Assembly: GCA_016790285.1 (NCBI GenBank)
Contig: JAEUPJ010000074.1
Location: 1-33,656, forward strand
Direction of reading: 5' to 3'
DNA from: Roseateles sp.
GTDB lineage: Bacteria; Pseudomonadota; Gammaproteobacteria; Burkholderiales; Burkholderiaceae_C
Length of the DNA stretch: 33,656 nt
Shown: positions 13,161-21,437 of the stretch, piece after piece
Numbering within the stretch: position 1 is the stretch's first letter
Layout of the letters: each line of letters opens with the position of its first letter
Program-made: the position numbers and the translations under genes
The notes under the pieces: model-generated
What the model was told of the DNA's origin: nothing
The model's input: only the letters and a program-made list of their open reading frames with translations
The model's database searches: none

Positions 13161-13862
13161 ATGAGTTCACCCCGCTTCTTCGCCCTGGTCCCGGCCGCCG
13201 GTGTCGGCGAGCGCTCCGGCGCCGGGCAGCCCAAGCAGTACGTCGACATCGCCGGGCGGCCCATGCTGGCCCACACGCTGGCCGCACTCGCTGCGGTGCC
13301 GCGGCTGGTGCAGACGCTCGTGGTGCTGTCACCCGCCGACGACCGTTTCGAGGCCGCGCTGCCCGGCTGCACCGCCTGGGTGGCGCGCGTGGGCGGCGCC
13401 AGCCGGGCCGAGAGCGTGCTCGGCGGCCTGGCCGAGCTGCGCCGCCGCGGCGCGGTGGACGGCGACTGGGTGCTGGTGCACGACGCCGCCCGCTGCCTGC
13501 TGCAGCCGGCGTGGGTGGATGCCCTCATCGATGCCTGCCAGCACGACGCCGTCGGCGGCCTGCTGGCCCAGCCGGTGGCCGACACGCTCAAGGCGGGCGA
13601 CGCCGACGGCCGCGTCACCGCCACGGTCGACCGCCGCGACAAGTGGGCCGCCCAGACGCCGCAGATGTTCCGCCTCGGGCTGGTGGAGCGCGCGTTGACC
13701 GCCATGGGCGCAGCCGCCACCGACGAAGCCAGCGCCGTCGAGGCCATGGGCCTGGCGCCGCGCCTGGTGCGCGCGTCGATGGCCAACTTCAAGGTGACCT
13801 GGCCGGAAGACTTTGCGCTCGCCGAGCGCTGGCTTCACCAGGTGGGGCCGAGCAGCAGGTAG
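13161..13862 (+). CDS. ispD: IspD, 2-C-methyl-D-erythritol 4-phosphate cytidylyltransferase
   Basis: Transfers CMP from CTP to MEP in the non-mevalonate isoprenoid pathway. It shows the nucleotide-binding VPAAGVGERSGAGQPKQY, the metal-binding VHDAARCLL, QTPQMFRL and TDEASAVEAMG, all family signatures, in 233 aa. The second ATG (13161) fits the AGGGAG spacing better than the one at 13152, which would add three residues. Its last 28 nt overlap the end of the convergent patatin gene. ispF lies about 3 kb downstream, separated by two unrelated genes on the other strand. Confidence 0.93.
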   Translation: MSSPRFFALVPAAGVGERSGAGQPKQYVDIAGRPMLAHTLAALAAVPRLVQTLVVLSPADDRFEAALPGCTAWVARVGGASRAESVLGGLAELRRRGAVDGDWVLVHDAARCLLQPAWVDALIDACQHDAVGGLLAQPVADTLKAGDADGRVTATVDRRDKWAAQTPQMFRLGLVERALTAMGAAATDEASAVEAMGLAPRLVRASMANFKVTWPEDFALAERWLHQVGPSSR

Positions 13863-16075
13863 GCGGCCGTGTCGCCGCCGCGTGTGGCGCCGACAGCCAG
13901 GAAGAACGGCCCGAAGCGCGTGTCCACGCTCAGGAAGCCGCTGGCCGCCTGCTTCCAGCCCTCGCGCGGGAAGTTGGACAGCTTGAGCCCGGCGCCGGAG
14001 CCGACCGCGCCGGTTTCCAGCGAGAAGCCCACGCGCACGGCGCCGCCCAGGCCCACCGGCATCTCGCCAATGCGCCGCGCCATGACGATGCGCGCCAGCG
14101 CCATGTTCTCGCCCAGCAGCGAGCCGTCGGCCGTGCCGGACAGCCGCAGGTAGCCGCCCAGCGAACGGGTCTGGCCGCGTTCGGCGTGCGCCACCTCGCC
14201 ATAAAGCTGCCCGGCCCAGTCGCCCAGCCGGAAGGCTGCCAGGCCCAGCAGCGAGGCGTTGATGACGCGTGCCTCGCCGCGCGGGCGCAGCCACTCGATG
14301 CGCGCCGTCGTCCACTGGCCGCGGCTCGGGAAGGCCAGCGAGTCCAGGCTGTCGGTGTGCAGCTCCAGGTAGCGCTGGGCATAGGACTGGGACTGCGGGC
14401 CCCGGCCGGGGATGACGGGCAGGACGATCTCGTCGCTGGCGCGCAGCTGGCCCACGCCGAAGCGCAGGTCGCCCAGGCCCGCCACGCGGTGGCCGAGTTC
14501 GAGCTGGGCGCTGGTCAGGCTGCTGGACAGGCGCAGCGCGCGCTGGCCCTGGTAGAAGACGTCGTTGGCGCCCGCCTCGTAGCCGAGCTTGGCGCTGGCG
14601 AACCAGCGCGAGCCCGCGCCCAGCGGCTGGTAGAACTCGGTGTTCAGCCCGCGCGTGGAGCCGATGCGGGCGACGCTGCGCAGCTCCGCGCCCCAGCGGT
14701 TGAGCCAGTTGGCCACGTGCATGGCGACCAGCGAATACGTGCTCGCGTCGGAGAAGTTGCTGTAGAGCTCCAGGCCCAGGCGGATGCGGCTCGGGGCCCA
14801 GTCGGCCTCGGTGAGCTTGAACTCGACGTTGCGCTGGCCGTCGCGGTCGTCCACGTCGGTCTCGATGCGGTCGAAGTCGCCCATGCCGTCCAGCCGCTCG
14901 GCGGCGCGCGCCAGCTCCACACGGCCGATGGGCGTGCCGGGCGCCATGGCGAGCTCGGCGCGCAGCGCCTCGGCGTTGACGCGGTGCGTGCCGCTGAACT
15001 TCAGCTCGCCCAGGGGCAGGGCGCCCGGCGTCTCCTCCGGCGAGCCCAGGCGGCGCGCCTGCAGCCGGGCCGCGTCCGCGGGGGCGGCCAGCGCGGCCAG
15101 GCGCTGCACGGCCGCCAGCGCGGCGCGCCGGCCCGTGGCCATGGCCTCGTCGGCGCGCTGGAAGTCCATGAAGCCCATGCCGGGCAGGTCGGGGTCGATG
15201 ATGATGTCCTGCGGGCGCAGCTCGCGCAGGGAGCGCTGCACGTTCTGCTCGGTCAGGATCTGCAGCATCTGGTTGGCCACCATCACGGCGCTCGTGATCT
15301 CGCGGTCTTCGAGCAGCGGCGTGCCGACGTTGACGGCGATGATGATGTCCGCGCCCAGCTGGCGGGCCAGGTCGATGGGCAGGTTGCGCACGAGGCCGCC
15401 GTCCACGCGGGGGCGGCCGTTCACGCGCAGCGGCGCGAAGACGCCCGGCACGGCCATGGACGCGCGCAGGGCCTCGAACAGCGGCGTGTCGGCCTGGTCG
15501 AGCATGGCGCCGGAGAGCAGGTCGGTGGCCACCGCGCGGAAGGGCATGGGCAGCTTGCGCAGCGGGTCGTCGGTGCGCGTGGCGGGCAGCAGGGACGACA
15601 GCGTCGCCTCCAGCTGGCCGTTGCCGGCCGCGCCGCCCGGCAGCATGGCGCCGCGCTCCAGGTTGAAGCCGAACTCGATGCGCGAGGGCAGGCGTTCATC
15701 GTCCTCGCGGCGGCGGATGGACAGGCGGTCGCGCGCCGGGCGGTCGGCCAGGATGGCGTTCCAGTTCGCGCTCTTCACGAGGGCTTCAAGCTCGTCGACG
15801 CTGCGCCCCGACGCGTAGGCGCCGCCGACCACCGCGCCCATGCTCGTGCCCACGATGAGGTCGATGGGCACCTTCATCTCCTCGAGCACGCGCAGCACGC
15901 CGATGTGGGCCAGGCCCCGGGCGCCGCCGCCCGAAAGCACGACGCCGATCCGGGGCCGGGCCCCAGGCGCGCCCAGTGTGGCCTGCGCCGGCTCCACCTG
16001 GGCGACGGCGGGGGCGCCCGTGAACAGAGCCAGGGCGATGGAAACGCAGACGAGGAGCAGGGGCGGGCGGCGCAT
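13835..16075 (-). CDS. Patatin-like phospholipase with POTRA and beta-barrel (PlpD type)
   Basis: A type Vd autotransporter-like outer-membrane protein of 746 aa. It has a signal peptide (MRRPPLLLVCVSIALALFTG), then a patatin lipase domain at about residues 45-320 with oxyanion loop SGGGARGLAHIG, nucleophile GTSMG and catalytic Asp in DGGLVRNLP. A POTRA-like segment (about 350-430, FSGTHRVNAEALRAELAM) and a C-terminal surface-antigen beta-barrel (about 440-746) follow; the barrel ends in an aromatic residue (GPTW). The lipase would hydrolyse phospholipids. The 3' end runs 28 nt into the convergent ispD gene. Confidence 0.88.
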   Translation of the reverse strand: MRRPPLLLVCVSIALALFTGAPAVAQVEPAQATLGAPGARPRIGVVLSGGGARGLAHIGVLRVLEEMKVPIDLIVGTSMGAVVGGAYASGRSVDELEALVKSANWNAILADRPARDRLSIRRREDDERLPSRIEFGFNLERGAMLPGGAAGNGQLEATLSSLLPATRTDDPLRKLPMPFRAVATDLLSGAMLDQADTPLFEALRASMAVPGVFAPLRVNGRPRVDGGLVRNLPIDLARQLGADIIIAVNVGTPLLEDREITSAVMVANQMLQILTEQNVQRSLRELRPQDIIIDPDLPGMGFMDFQRADEAMATGRRAALAAVQRLAALAAPADAARLQARRLGSPEETPGALPLGELKFSGTHRVNAEALRAELAMAPGTPIGRVELARAAERLDGMGDFDRIETDVDDRDGQRNVEFKLTEADWAPSRIRLGLELYSNFSDASTYSLVAMHVANWLNRWGAELRSVARIGSTRGLNTEFYQPLGAGSRWFASAKLGYEAGANDVFYQGQRALRLSSSLTSAQLELGHRVAGLGDLRFGVGQLRASDEIVLPVIPGRGPQSQSYAQRYLELHTDSLDSLAFPSRGQWTTARIEWLRPRGEARVINASLLGLAAFRLGDWAGQLYGEVAHAERGQTRSLGGYLRLSGTADGSLLGENMALARIVMARRIGEMPVGLGGAVRVGFSLETGAVGSGAGLKLSNFPREGWKQAASGFLSVDTRFGPFFLAVGATRGGDTAAYLLLGPTW

Positions 16076-16105
16076 GGCGCGGCACCATATCAGGCCGCGC
16101 GCGGT

Positions 16106-16846
16106 TCAGCGCACGCCGAAGTCGGCCAGGTCGCCATTGCGGCGCAGGCGCTGCAAGGCCTGCCGGAGCTTGTCGATGACGGTTGCCGGCACCTCCAGGT
16201 TGCAGGCCATGTAGCCGTCGATGCGCGCCGTGGTGAAGAGGGGCTTGATGGCCGGGCCACCCGCCGCATTCGCGGTCGATTCCGCCACGATCTGGTGCGA
16301 GTACCAGTAGTCCACCCGCCCGGCCTGCAGCATCCGCAGCGCACTGAGCGCGCTGCTGACCTCCTGGACGGCCACGCCATGGTCGCGCAGCTCACTGGCC
16401 GTGGCGGTTTCGCGCAGGGACACCACCGCCTTGCCGCGCAGGGCGGCGAGGTCGTGGGGCAGGGGGGCTGCGTCGGCGCGGCCGTAGACGATCAGGTCGG
16501 CCCGAGAGACGACGCTCACCCACTGGAAGCGCGCCTCGCGTTCCGGCGTGCGCGCCATGCCCAGCACGCAGACCTGCGGCTGGCCCAGGAGCATGCTCCA
16601 GGCGCGGGCGATGGGCAGGCTCTCTGCTTCGAACGGCACCTCGCTGGCGTGGCTGATCTTCGTGAGCAGCGCGCCGCCCGTGCCGCCGATGCGGCCATCG
16701 TCGTGCACGTCGAAGAGCCCTGGCACGGGGTACACCAACACCCGCAGCGTCGGGGCCGCCTGCACACTGGCCACGGCCCATGCGGTGAGTGCTGCGGCCA
16801 CCCAGCCAGGAGGCGGGCGGCGAGCGTTGGAGCGGGGGATGCGCAT
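16106..16846 (-). CDS. Periplasmic solute-binding protein (SBP_bac_3-like)
   Basis: A 246-aa exported protein. The basic N-terminus with hydrophobic core [17 protein letters not shown] is a signal peptide, followed by [15 protein letters not shown]. The layout ([73 protein letters not shown]) follows the bacterial extracellular solute-binding family 3. No permease or ATPase gene is adjacent, so it may be an orphan receptor rather than a transport component. It ends 30 nt upstream of the patatin gene start on the same strand. Confidence 0.75.
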   Translation of the reverse strand: MRIPRSNARRPPPGWVAAALTAWAVASVQAAPTLRVLVYPVPGLFDVHDDGRIGGTGGALLTKISHASEVPFEAESLPIARAWSMLLGQPQVCVLGMARTPEREARFQWVSVVSRADLIVYGRADAAPLPHDLAALRGKAVVSLRETATASELRDHGVAVQEVSSALSALRMLQAGRVDYWYSHQIVAESTANAAGGPAIKPLFTTARIDGYMACNLEVPATVIDKLRQALQRLRRNGDLADFGVR

Positions 16847-16896
16847 GGCCCGAGGTTAGCGCGAGCCCCCGTCGCTTTGCCCCGACAATCCGGCCC

Positions 16897-17388
16897 ATGA
16901 TCTCCGTGTCTTCCCTGCGCATCGGTGAAGGCTGGGACACCCACCAGCTCGTCACCGGCCGGCCGCTGATCCTCGGCGGCGTCACCATCCCCCACACCCA
17001 CGGCCTGCTCGGCCACTCCGATGCCGACGCCCTGGCGCATGCCATCACCGACGCCCTGCTCGGCGCCACGGCGCTGGGCGACATCGGCAAGCTCTTTCCC
17101 GACACCGCGGCGGAGTTCAAGGGCGCCGACTCCATGGTGCTGCTGGCCGAGGCCTACCGCCGCGTGCGCGAGGCAGGCTGGCAGCTCGTGAACCTGGACA
17201 CCACCATCATTGCGCAGGCGCCCAAGATGGCGCCGCACATCCCGGCCATGCGCGAACGACTGGCCGAGGTGCTGGGGGTGGACGTGGGCCAGCTCAACGT
17301 GAAAGCCAAGACCGCCGAGAAGATGGGCCCCGTGGGCGAAGGCCGGGCGATCGAGGCCCGCGCCGTCTGCCTGCTGGCCCGGGCGTGA
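16897..17388 (+). CDS. ispF: IspF, 2-C-methyl-D-erythritol 2,4-cyclodiphosphate synthase
   Basis: Converts CDP-ME 2-phosphate to the cyclic diphosphate in the MEP pathway, as a zinc-dependent homotrimer. Zinc ligands appear in GWDTHQL and [21 protein letters not shown] and [11 protein letters not shown] follow in family order. Length 163 aa is normal. No ribosome site precedes the ATG (CGACAATCCGGCCC lies just upstream), so the transcript could be leaderless or the start weak. Confidence 0.93.
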   Translation: MISVSSLRIGEGWDTHQLVTGRPLILGGVTIPHTHGLLGHSDADALAHAITDALLGATALGDIGKLFPDTAAEFKGADSMVLLAEAYRRVREAGWQLVNLDTTIIAQAPKMAPHIPAMRERLAEVLGVDVGQLNVKAKTAEKMGPVGEGRAIEARAVCLLARA

Positions 17389-17410
17389 TCACATAACTGC
17401 CCATCGTTCG

Positions 17411-17443
17411 GCCCATCGCGTGCCGCACGGGCGCGAGATGGGC
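17411..17443. terminator. Hairpin between convergent ispF and envZ
   Basis: The arms GCCCATC (17411-17417) and GATGGGC (17437-17443) can pair, with further GC pairing inside. There is no T-run, so termination strength is uncertain. It sits between the ends of two convergent genes. Confidence 0.3.
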
Positions 17444-18763
17444 TCAGCCAGCCTGCAGTTTCAGGACGGTCAGCAGCCCGCCTTCGGGCGAGTTGCTGAT
17501 CGACAACTGGCCGCCGAGCCGCTGCACCGATTTCTCCACGATGGCCAGCCCCAGGCCGGCCCCGCTGGCGGCCGTGCGGGCGGCGTCGCCGCGGTAGAAC
17601 GGCGTGGTCAGGCGTTGCAGCCGGTCGGGGGGCACGCCGGGCCCGTGGTCGCGCACCTTCAGCTCGACCCACGAGCCCTGGCGCGTGGCGCTCACGTCCA
17701 CGCGCGCCGGCTCGCCCGGCTCGTGGCCGTAGCGGCGGGCGTTCTCGAAGAGGTTGAGCAGCACGCGGCCCAGCTCGGTGTCGTCCACGAACACCTTGAG
17801 CGCGGAGCTGACCTGCACGCGGAAGCGGATCTGGTCGGGGTCGCGGAAGCCCTGCACCTCGCGCTCGACGATGTCGGCCAGGCGGGTCTCGCGCAGTTGC
17901 GTCTCGTTGGGCCGCGCGTAGTCCATGAACTTGCTGATGATGGCGTCGAGCTGGTCGATGTCCTGCGCCATGAAGTGACGCGCCTGTTCGTCATTGACGC
18001 TCATCTCCGTTTCTAGCCGCAGGCGTGCCAGCGGCGTGCGCAGGTCGTGGGAGATGCCCGCGAGCATGACGGCGCGGTCTTCCTCGAGCTTGGCGAGCTC
18101 GCGGGCCATGCGGTTGAACCCCATGTTGACCTCGCGGATCTCGCTGGTCATGGTGTTCTCGTCCAGGCGTGAGTCGTACTCGCCGTCGCGGATGCGCCCG
18201 GCGGCTTCGGCCAGCTCGCGCAGCGGCTGGTTGATGAGGCGTGCGATCAGCGCGGAGCCGACGATGGTGGCCAGCAGCGCGATGACGACCCACCACCAGT
18301 TGCTCGTCAGCGAGATGGACAGCGGCGCAGGCGTCGTGCGCAGCCAGAAGGCGTCTTCACCGACGACGTAGCGCACCCACAGCCCCGGGACGTCGTTGAC
18401 ACTGCGCGCAACCACCGTGTCAGGCCCGAGGGTGCTGCGCAGTTCGGCAGCCAGCTGCTTGGCGAACGGGCTGGTGTCGTACGGGAGCCAGCGGTCGCTG
18501 GTCTCGGCCACGCGCACCTGCACCGTGTCGCCGCGCGACATCGAGCTGATGACGGCCACGCGGTTGATCGGGTCGGTGTGCTCCAGCGCGATGCGGCTCA
18601 ATTTGACGAGCCCCGCGAGCTGCTCGGCCGCCTCCAGCGCGCGCGGCTGGGCTTCGAGCAGCTTGAAGGTGTACTGCCAGGCCAGCACCGCCCCGGCCAG
18701 CAGCAGGGCCAGCCAGGCGAAGGTGCGCCAGAACAGATTCAGCGCGAGATGAGGGCGTGGCAT
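17444..18763 (-). CDS. envZ: EnvZ-like sensor histidine kinase
   Basis: Membrane sensor kinase for the OmpR partner upstream. The 439-aa protein has a first membrane helix (residues about 12-32), a periplasmic domain to about 165, a second helix (WWWVVIALLATIVGSALI) and a HAMP domain (INQPLRELAEAAGRIRDGEYD). Then come the phospho-acceptor H-box GISHDLRTPLARLRLE, N-box LLNLFENARRYG, and ATP lids RDHGPGVPPDRL and GAGLGLAIVEK. The ATG at 18763 has GAGGGG 6 nt upstream; an upstream in-frame GTG at 18862 would add a basic tail without a ribosome site. A 229-nt gap separates it from ompR. Confidence 0.88.
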   Translation of the reverse strand: MPRPHLALNLFWRTFAWLALLLAGAVLAWQYTFKLLEAQPRALEAAEQLAGLVKLSRIALEHTDPINRVAVISSMSRGDTVQVRVAETSDRWLPYDTSPFAKQLAAELRSTLGPDTVVARSVNDVPGLWVRYVVGEDAFWLRTTPAPLSISLTSNWWWVVIALLATIVGSALIARLINQPLRELAEAAGRIRDGEYDSRLDENTMTSEIREVNMGFNRMARELAKLEEDRAVMLAGISHDLRTPLARLRLETEMSVNDEQARHFMAQDIDQLDAIISKFMDYARPNETQLRETRLADIVEREVQGFRDPDQIRFRVQVSSALKVFVDDTELGRVLLNLFENARRYGHEPGEPARVDVSATRQGSWVELKVRDHGPGVPPDRLQRLTTPFYRGDAARTAASGAGLGLAIVEKSVQRLGGQLSISNSPEGGLLTVLKLQAG

Positions 18764-18859
18764 CACGAGCCCCTCGCCCAGTCCCGCCCCGCTGGACGTG
18801 GGCGTGCCCGGTCGGTCTTGCAGACCGCGCAGCCGACGGCGCGGCTGCTCTTCGGCAGG

Positions 18860-18886
18860 CACGACAAGTCCTCAGGACTTATCGTG
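18860..18886. repeat. 27-bp near-perfect palindrome between ompR and envZ
   Basis: CACGACAAGTCCT at 18860-18872 and AGGACTTATCGTG at 18874-18886 are inverted copies with one mismatch, around a single central C; the core AAGTCCTCAGGACTT is perfect. No T-run follows. It could fold in the ompR-envZ transcript or serve as a binding site. Confidence 0.7.
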
Positions 18887-18992
18887 TCCGGCCTCAGCCC
18901 CCGAGGGGACGGCGATGCGTGCCGGTTTGACCAGCACGCACATCGCCCGGCGGGCCGGCTTGGGGCGGCCCGGCGCTCGGCCCGAAGCCTAT

Positions 18993-19727
18993 TCACGAGT
19001 TCTCGTCGGGCACAAACACGTAGCCCACGCCCCAGACGGTCTGGATGTAGCGCGGCTGCGCCGGGTCGGCCTCCAGCATCTTGCGCAGGCGCGAGATCTG
19101 CACGTCCAGGCTGCGGTCGAAGGGTTCGAACTCGCGCCCGCGGGCGAGCTGGGCGAGCTTGTCGCGGCTCAGCGGCTGGCGCGGGTGGCGCACCAGGGTC
19201 TTGAGCATGGAGAACTCGCCGGTGGTCAACGGCAGCTGTTCGCCGTTCTTGGTCAGGCGGCGCAGCGCCAGGTCGAACTCGAACGGGCCGAAGGTGACCG
19301 TCATCGGCTCCTTGCTCGGCGCGCCCGGGGCTTCCGGCGGCGGGCGGCGGCGCAGCACCGCGTTGATGCGGGCGAGCAGTTCGCGCGGGTTGAAGGGTTT
19401 GGCGAGGTAGTCGTCGGCGCCCACTTCAAGGCCGACGATGCGGTCCACGTCCTCGACCTTGGCGGTGAGCATGATGATGGGGGTGCTGTCATTGGCAGCG
19501 CGCAGGCGGCGGCAGATGGTCAGGCCGTCTTCGCCGGGCAGCATCAGGTCCAGCACGATGAGGTCCACCGTCTCGCGGGTGAGCTGCTTGTTCAGGGCGC
19601 GGCTGTCCTCGGCCAGCAGCACTTCGAAGCCTTCCTGCGTGAGGTAGCGCCGGAGCAGGTCGCGGATGCGGGCGTCGTCGTCGACGACAAGAATTCGGTT
19701 GGGACGGGGTGTCGCGCTGCTGTTCAT
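18993..19727 (-). CDS. ompR: OmpR-family response regulator
   Basis: A 244-aa two-component regulator. The receiver domain has the acidic pocket VVDDD, phospho-acceptor Asp in VLDLMLPGEDG, Thr in MLTAK and Lys in YLAKPFNP. The C-terminal winged helix is present (LTTGEFSMLKTLVRHP, SLDVQISRLRKMLEADP, IQTVWGVGYVFVPDE). The family is activated by EnvZ phosphorylation and binds direct repeats in promoters. It precedes envZ on the same strand and is divergent from the SIMPL-domain gene. Confidence 0.9.
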   Translation of the reverse strand: MNSSATPRPNRILVVDDDARIRDLLRRYLTQEGFEVLLAEDSRALNKQLTRETVDLIVLDLMLPGEDGLTICRRLRAANDSTPIIMLTAKVEDVDRIVGLEVGADDYLAKPFNPRELLARINAVLRRRPPPEAPGAPSKEPMTVTFGPFEFDLALRRLTKNGEQLPLTTGEFSMLKTLVRHPRQPLSRDKLAQLARGREFEPFDRSLDVQISRLRKMLEADPAQPRYIQTVWGVGYVFVPDENS

Positions 19728-19741
19728 CGCGGTTCCTGAAT

Positions 19742-19808
19742 TTGTAACAGCGCCATTGTGAGCAGGTTTGAAACCCGGTTTTGTAGGACAGGGCGCAGCG
19801 GTTACAGC
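19742..19808. promoter_or_regulatory. Possible OmpR half-sites in the divergent ompR/SIMPL promoter
   Basis: Three short elements resemble OmpR recognition halves: TTGTAACAG (19742-19750), TTTGAAACC (19767-19775) and GGTTACAGC (19800-19808). The region is AT-richer than its surroundings. Autoregulation by OmpR is inferred from similarity to E. coli half-sites containing GTTACA or TGAAACA. Confidence 0.35.
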
Positions 19809-19864
19809 TCGTTGCCAACTGGGCCGCTAAGCTGGGCTTTCCCTCCTTGTATTGAGAATTTCCC

Positions 19865-20557
19865 ATGCGCCACCTCCTCATCCTGTCTTCCCTGGCCCTT
19901 GTCGCGTCGGCCCCGGCGCTTGCCGACACGCCGGCACGGGAGCGTTTGAGCCTCTCGGCCAGCGCCAGCGCGGACGTCACGCGCGACGTGCTCGGCGTGA
20001 GCTTCTCCACCACCCGCGAAGGCGCGGACGCCGCCAGCGTGCAGACGGCGCTCAAGCAGGCCCTGGACGCCGCCCTCGCCGAGGCCCGCAAGCTGGCCAA
20101 GCCGGGCCAGGTGGACGTGCAGACCGGCAGCTTCTCGCTGTACCCGCGCAACGACCCCAAGACCGGCAAGCTCAACGGCTGGCAGGGCAGCGCCGAACTG
20201 ATCGTGGAGGGCCGCGACACGGCGGCCATCGCCCAGCTCACCGGCCGCATCACGACGCTGAGCATCGCGCGCGTGGGCTACAGCCTGTCCCGCGAGGCAC
20301 GGGAGAAGGCCGAAGGCGAGATCACCGCCCAGGCCATCTCGCGCTACCGGGCCAAGGCGGCGGACTACGCCCGGCAGTTCGGCTACGGGAGCTATGTGGT
20401 GGGCGATGTGGCCGTGAACAGCGACGAGGCCGGCCCGCAGCGCCCCATGATGATGAAGGCGATGCGCATGGGTGCGGCCGACGAGGCCCTGCCGACCGAA
20501 GCCGGCAAGGCGACCGTGACGGTGACCGTCAGCGGCTCGGTGCAGCTGACGAAGTAG
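19865..20557 (+). CDS. SIMPL domain-containing exported protein (DUF541)
   Basis: A 230-aa periplasmic protein with signal peptide MRHLLILSSLALVASAPALA. The pattern LSLSASASADVTRDVLGVSFSTTREG at the start, VDVQTGSFSLYPRND, and a closing beta strand TVTVTVSGSVQL are characteristic of the SIMPL/DUF541 family (BP26-like), which forms oligomeric rings and whose function is largely unknown. It is transcribed divergently from ompR, so it may belong to that regulon. Confidence 0.85.
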   Translation: MRHLLILSSLALVASAPALADTPARERLSLSASASADVTRDVLGVSFSTTREGADAASVQTALKQALDAALAEARKLAKPGQVDVQTGSFSLYPRNDPKTGKLNGWQGSAELIVEGRDTAAIAQLTGRITTLSIARVGYSLSREAREKAEGEITAQAISRYRAKAADYARQFGYGSYVVGDVAVNSDEAGPQRPMMMKAMRMGAADEALPTEAGKATVTVTVSGSVQLTK

Positions 20558-20575
20558 CCGCAGCCCGGCGGCGGC

Positions 20576-21346
20576 TCAGACAGCGGTCCAGCCGCCGTCC
20601 ATCGCCCAGGCCTGGCCGCGCACGTTGATGGCGGCGTCCGAGCACAGGAACACCGCCAGTGCGCCCAGCTCCGTCGGCGTCGTGAACTGGAGCGAGGGCT
20701 GCTTCTCGGCCAGCAGGCGGCGCTTGGCTTCGTCGTTGTCCACGCCGTCCTTGGCCGCCAGCGCGTCCACCTGCTTCTGCACGAGCGGGGTCAGTACCCA
20801 GCCTGGGCAGATGGCGTTGACCGTCACGCCGGTGGTGGCCGTCTCCAGCGCGATGCTCTTGGTGAAGCCCACCAGGCCATGCTTGGCCGCCACGTAGGCC
20901 GACTTCTGTGCCGACGCGACCAGGCCGTGCGCGGAGGCGATGTTGACGATGCGCCCCCAGCCCTTGGCCAGCATGCCCGGCAGGGCCAGCCGCGTGGTGT
21001 GGAAGGCCGAGCTCAGGTTGATGGCGATGATGGCGTCCCACTTCTCGACGGGGAAGTCCTGCACCGGTGCCACATGCTGGATGCCGGCGTTGTTCACGAG
21101 GATGTCGATGCCGCCGAATTCGGCCTGGGCATAGGCCACCATGGCGGCGATGTCGTCGGGCTTGCTCATGTCGGCGCCGTGGTAGCCCACCTTCACGCCG
21201 AGGGCCGCCACTTCGGCCTTGGGGCCTTCGGCGTCGCCGAAGCCGTTGAGGATGATGCTGGCGCCCTGGCGCGCCAGTTCCAGCGCGATGCCCAGCCCGA
21301 TGCCGCTGGTGGAGCCGGTGACGAGAGCGGTCTTGCCTTTCAACAT
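20576..21346 (-). CDS. 3-hydroxybutyrate dehydrogenase-like short-chain dehydrogenase
   Basis: An NAD-dependent SDR of 256 aa, probably interconverting 3-hydroxybutyrate and acetoacetate during polyhydroxybutyrate breakdown. The cofactor loop is VTGSTSGIGLGIA, the structural motif VNNAGIQH, and the catalytic set Ser in NIASAHG with Tyr and Lys in SAYVAAKHG. The SAHGLVAS and AINVRGQAWAMDGGWTAV segments favour 3-hydroxybutyrate dehydrogenase over other SDRs. The ATG at 21346 follows GAGG; the frame continues 150 nt upstream without family sequence. Confidence 0.85.
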   Translation of the reverse strand: MLKGKTALVTGSTSGIGLGIALELARQGASIILNGFGDAEGPKAEVAALGVKVGYHGADMSKPDDIAAMVAYAQAEFGGIDILVNNAGIQHVAPVQDFPVEKWDAIIAINLSSAFHTTRLALPGMLAKGWGRIVNIASAHGLVASAQKSAYVAAKHGLVGFTKSIALETATTGVTVNAICPGWVLTPLVQKQVDALAAKDGVDNDEAKRRLLAEKQPSLQFTTPTELGALAVFLCSDAAINVRGQAWAMDGGWTAV

Positions 21347-21386
21347 GGAGGGATCCTCTTGGGTTGCTACGATGATTCCGACTGCC

Positions 21387-21417
21387 CCTCGGGCCGCGCC
21401 ACGCGCGGCGCCCGAGG
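21387..21417. repeat. GC-rich inverted repeat in a divergent intergenic region
   Basis: CCTCGGGC (21387-21394) and GCCCGAGG (21410-21417) are perfect inverted arms, with additional CGCG pairing inside. It lies between the divergent dehydrogenase and hydrolase genes, and could be an operator or leader hairpin for the hydrolase. Confidence 0.5.
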
Positions 21418-21437
21418 TGGTTTGCAAGGATTGAACC

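Noticed and set aside
13511-16900. A 1,129-codon plus-strand open frame opposite the patatin gene
   Set aside because: Low-complexity composition and full overlap with ispD, the patatin gene and the solute-binding protein, all with clear motifs; an antisense artefact of high GC.
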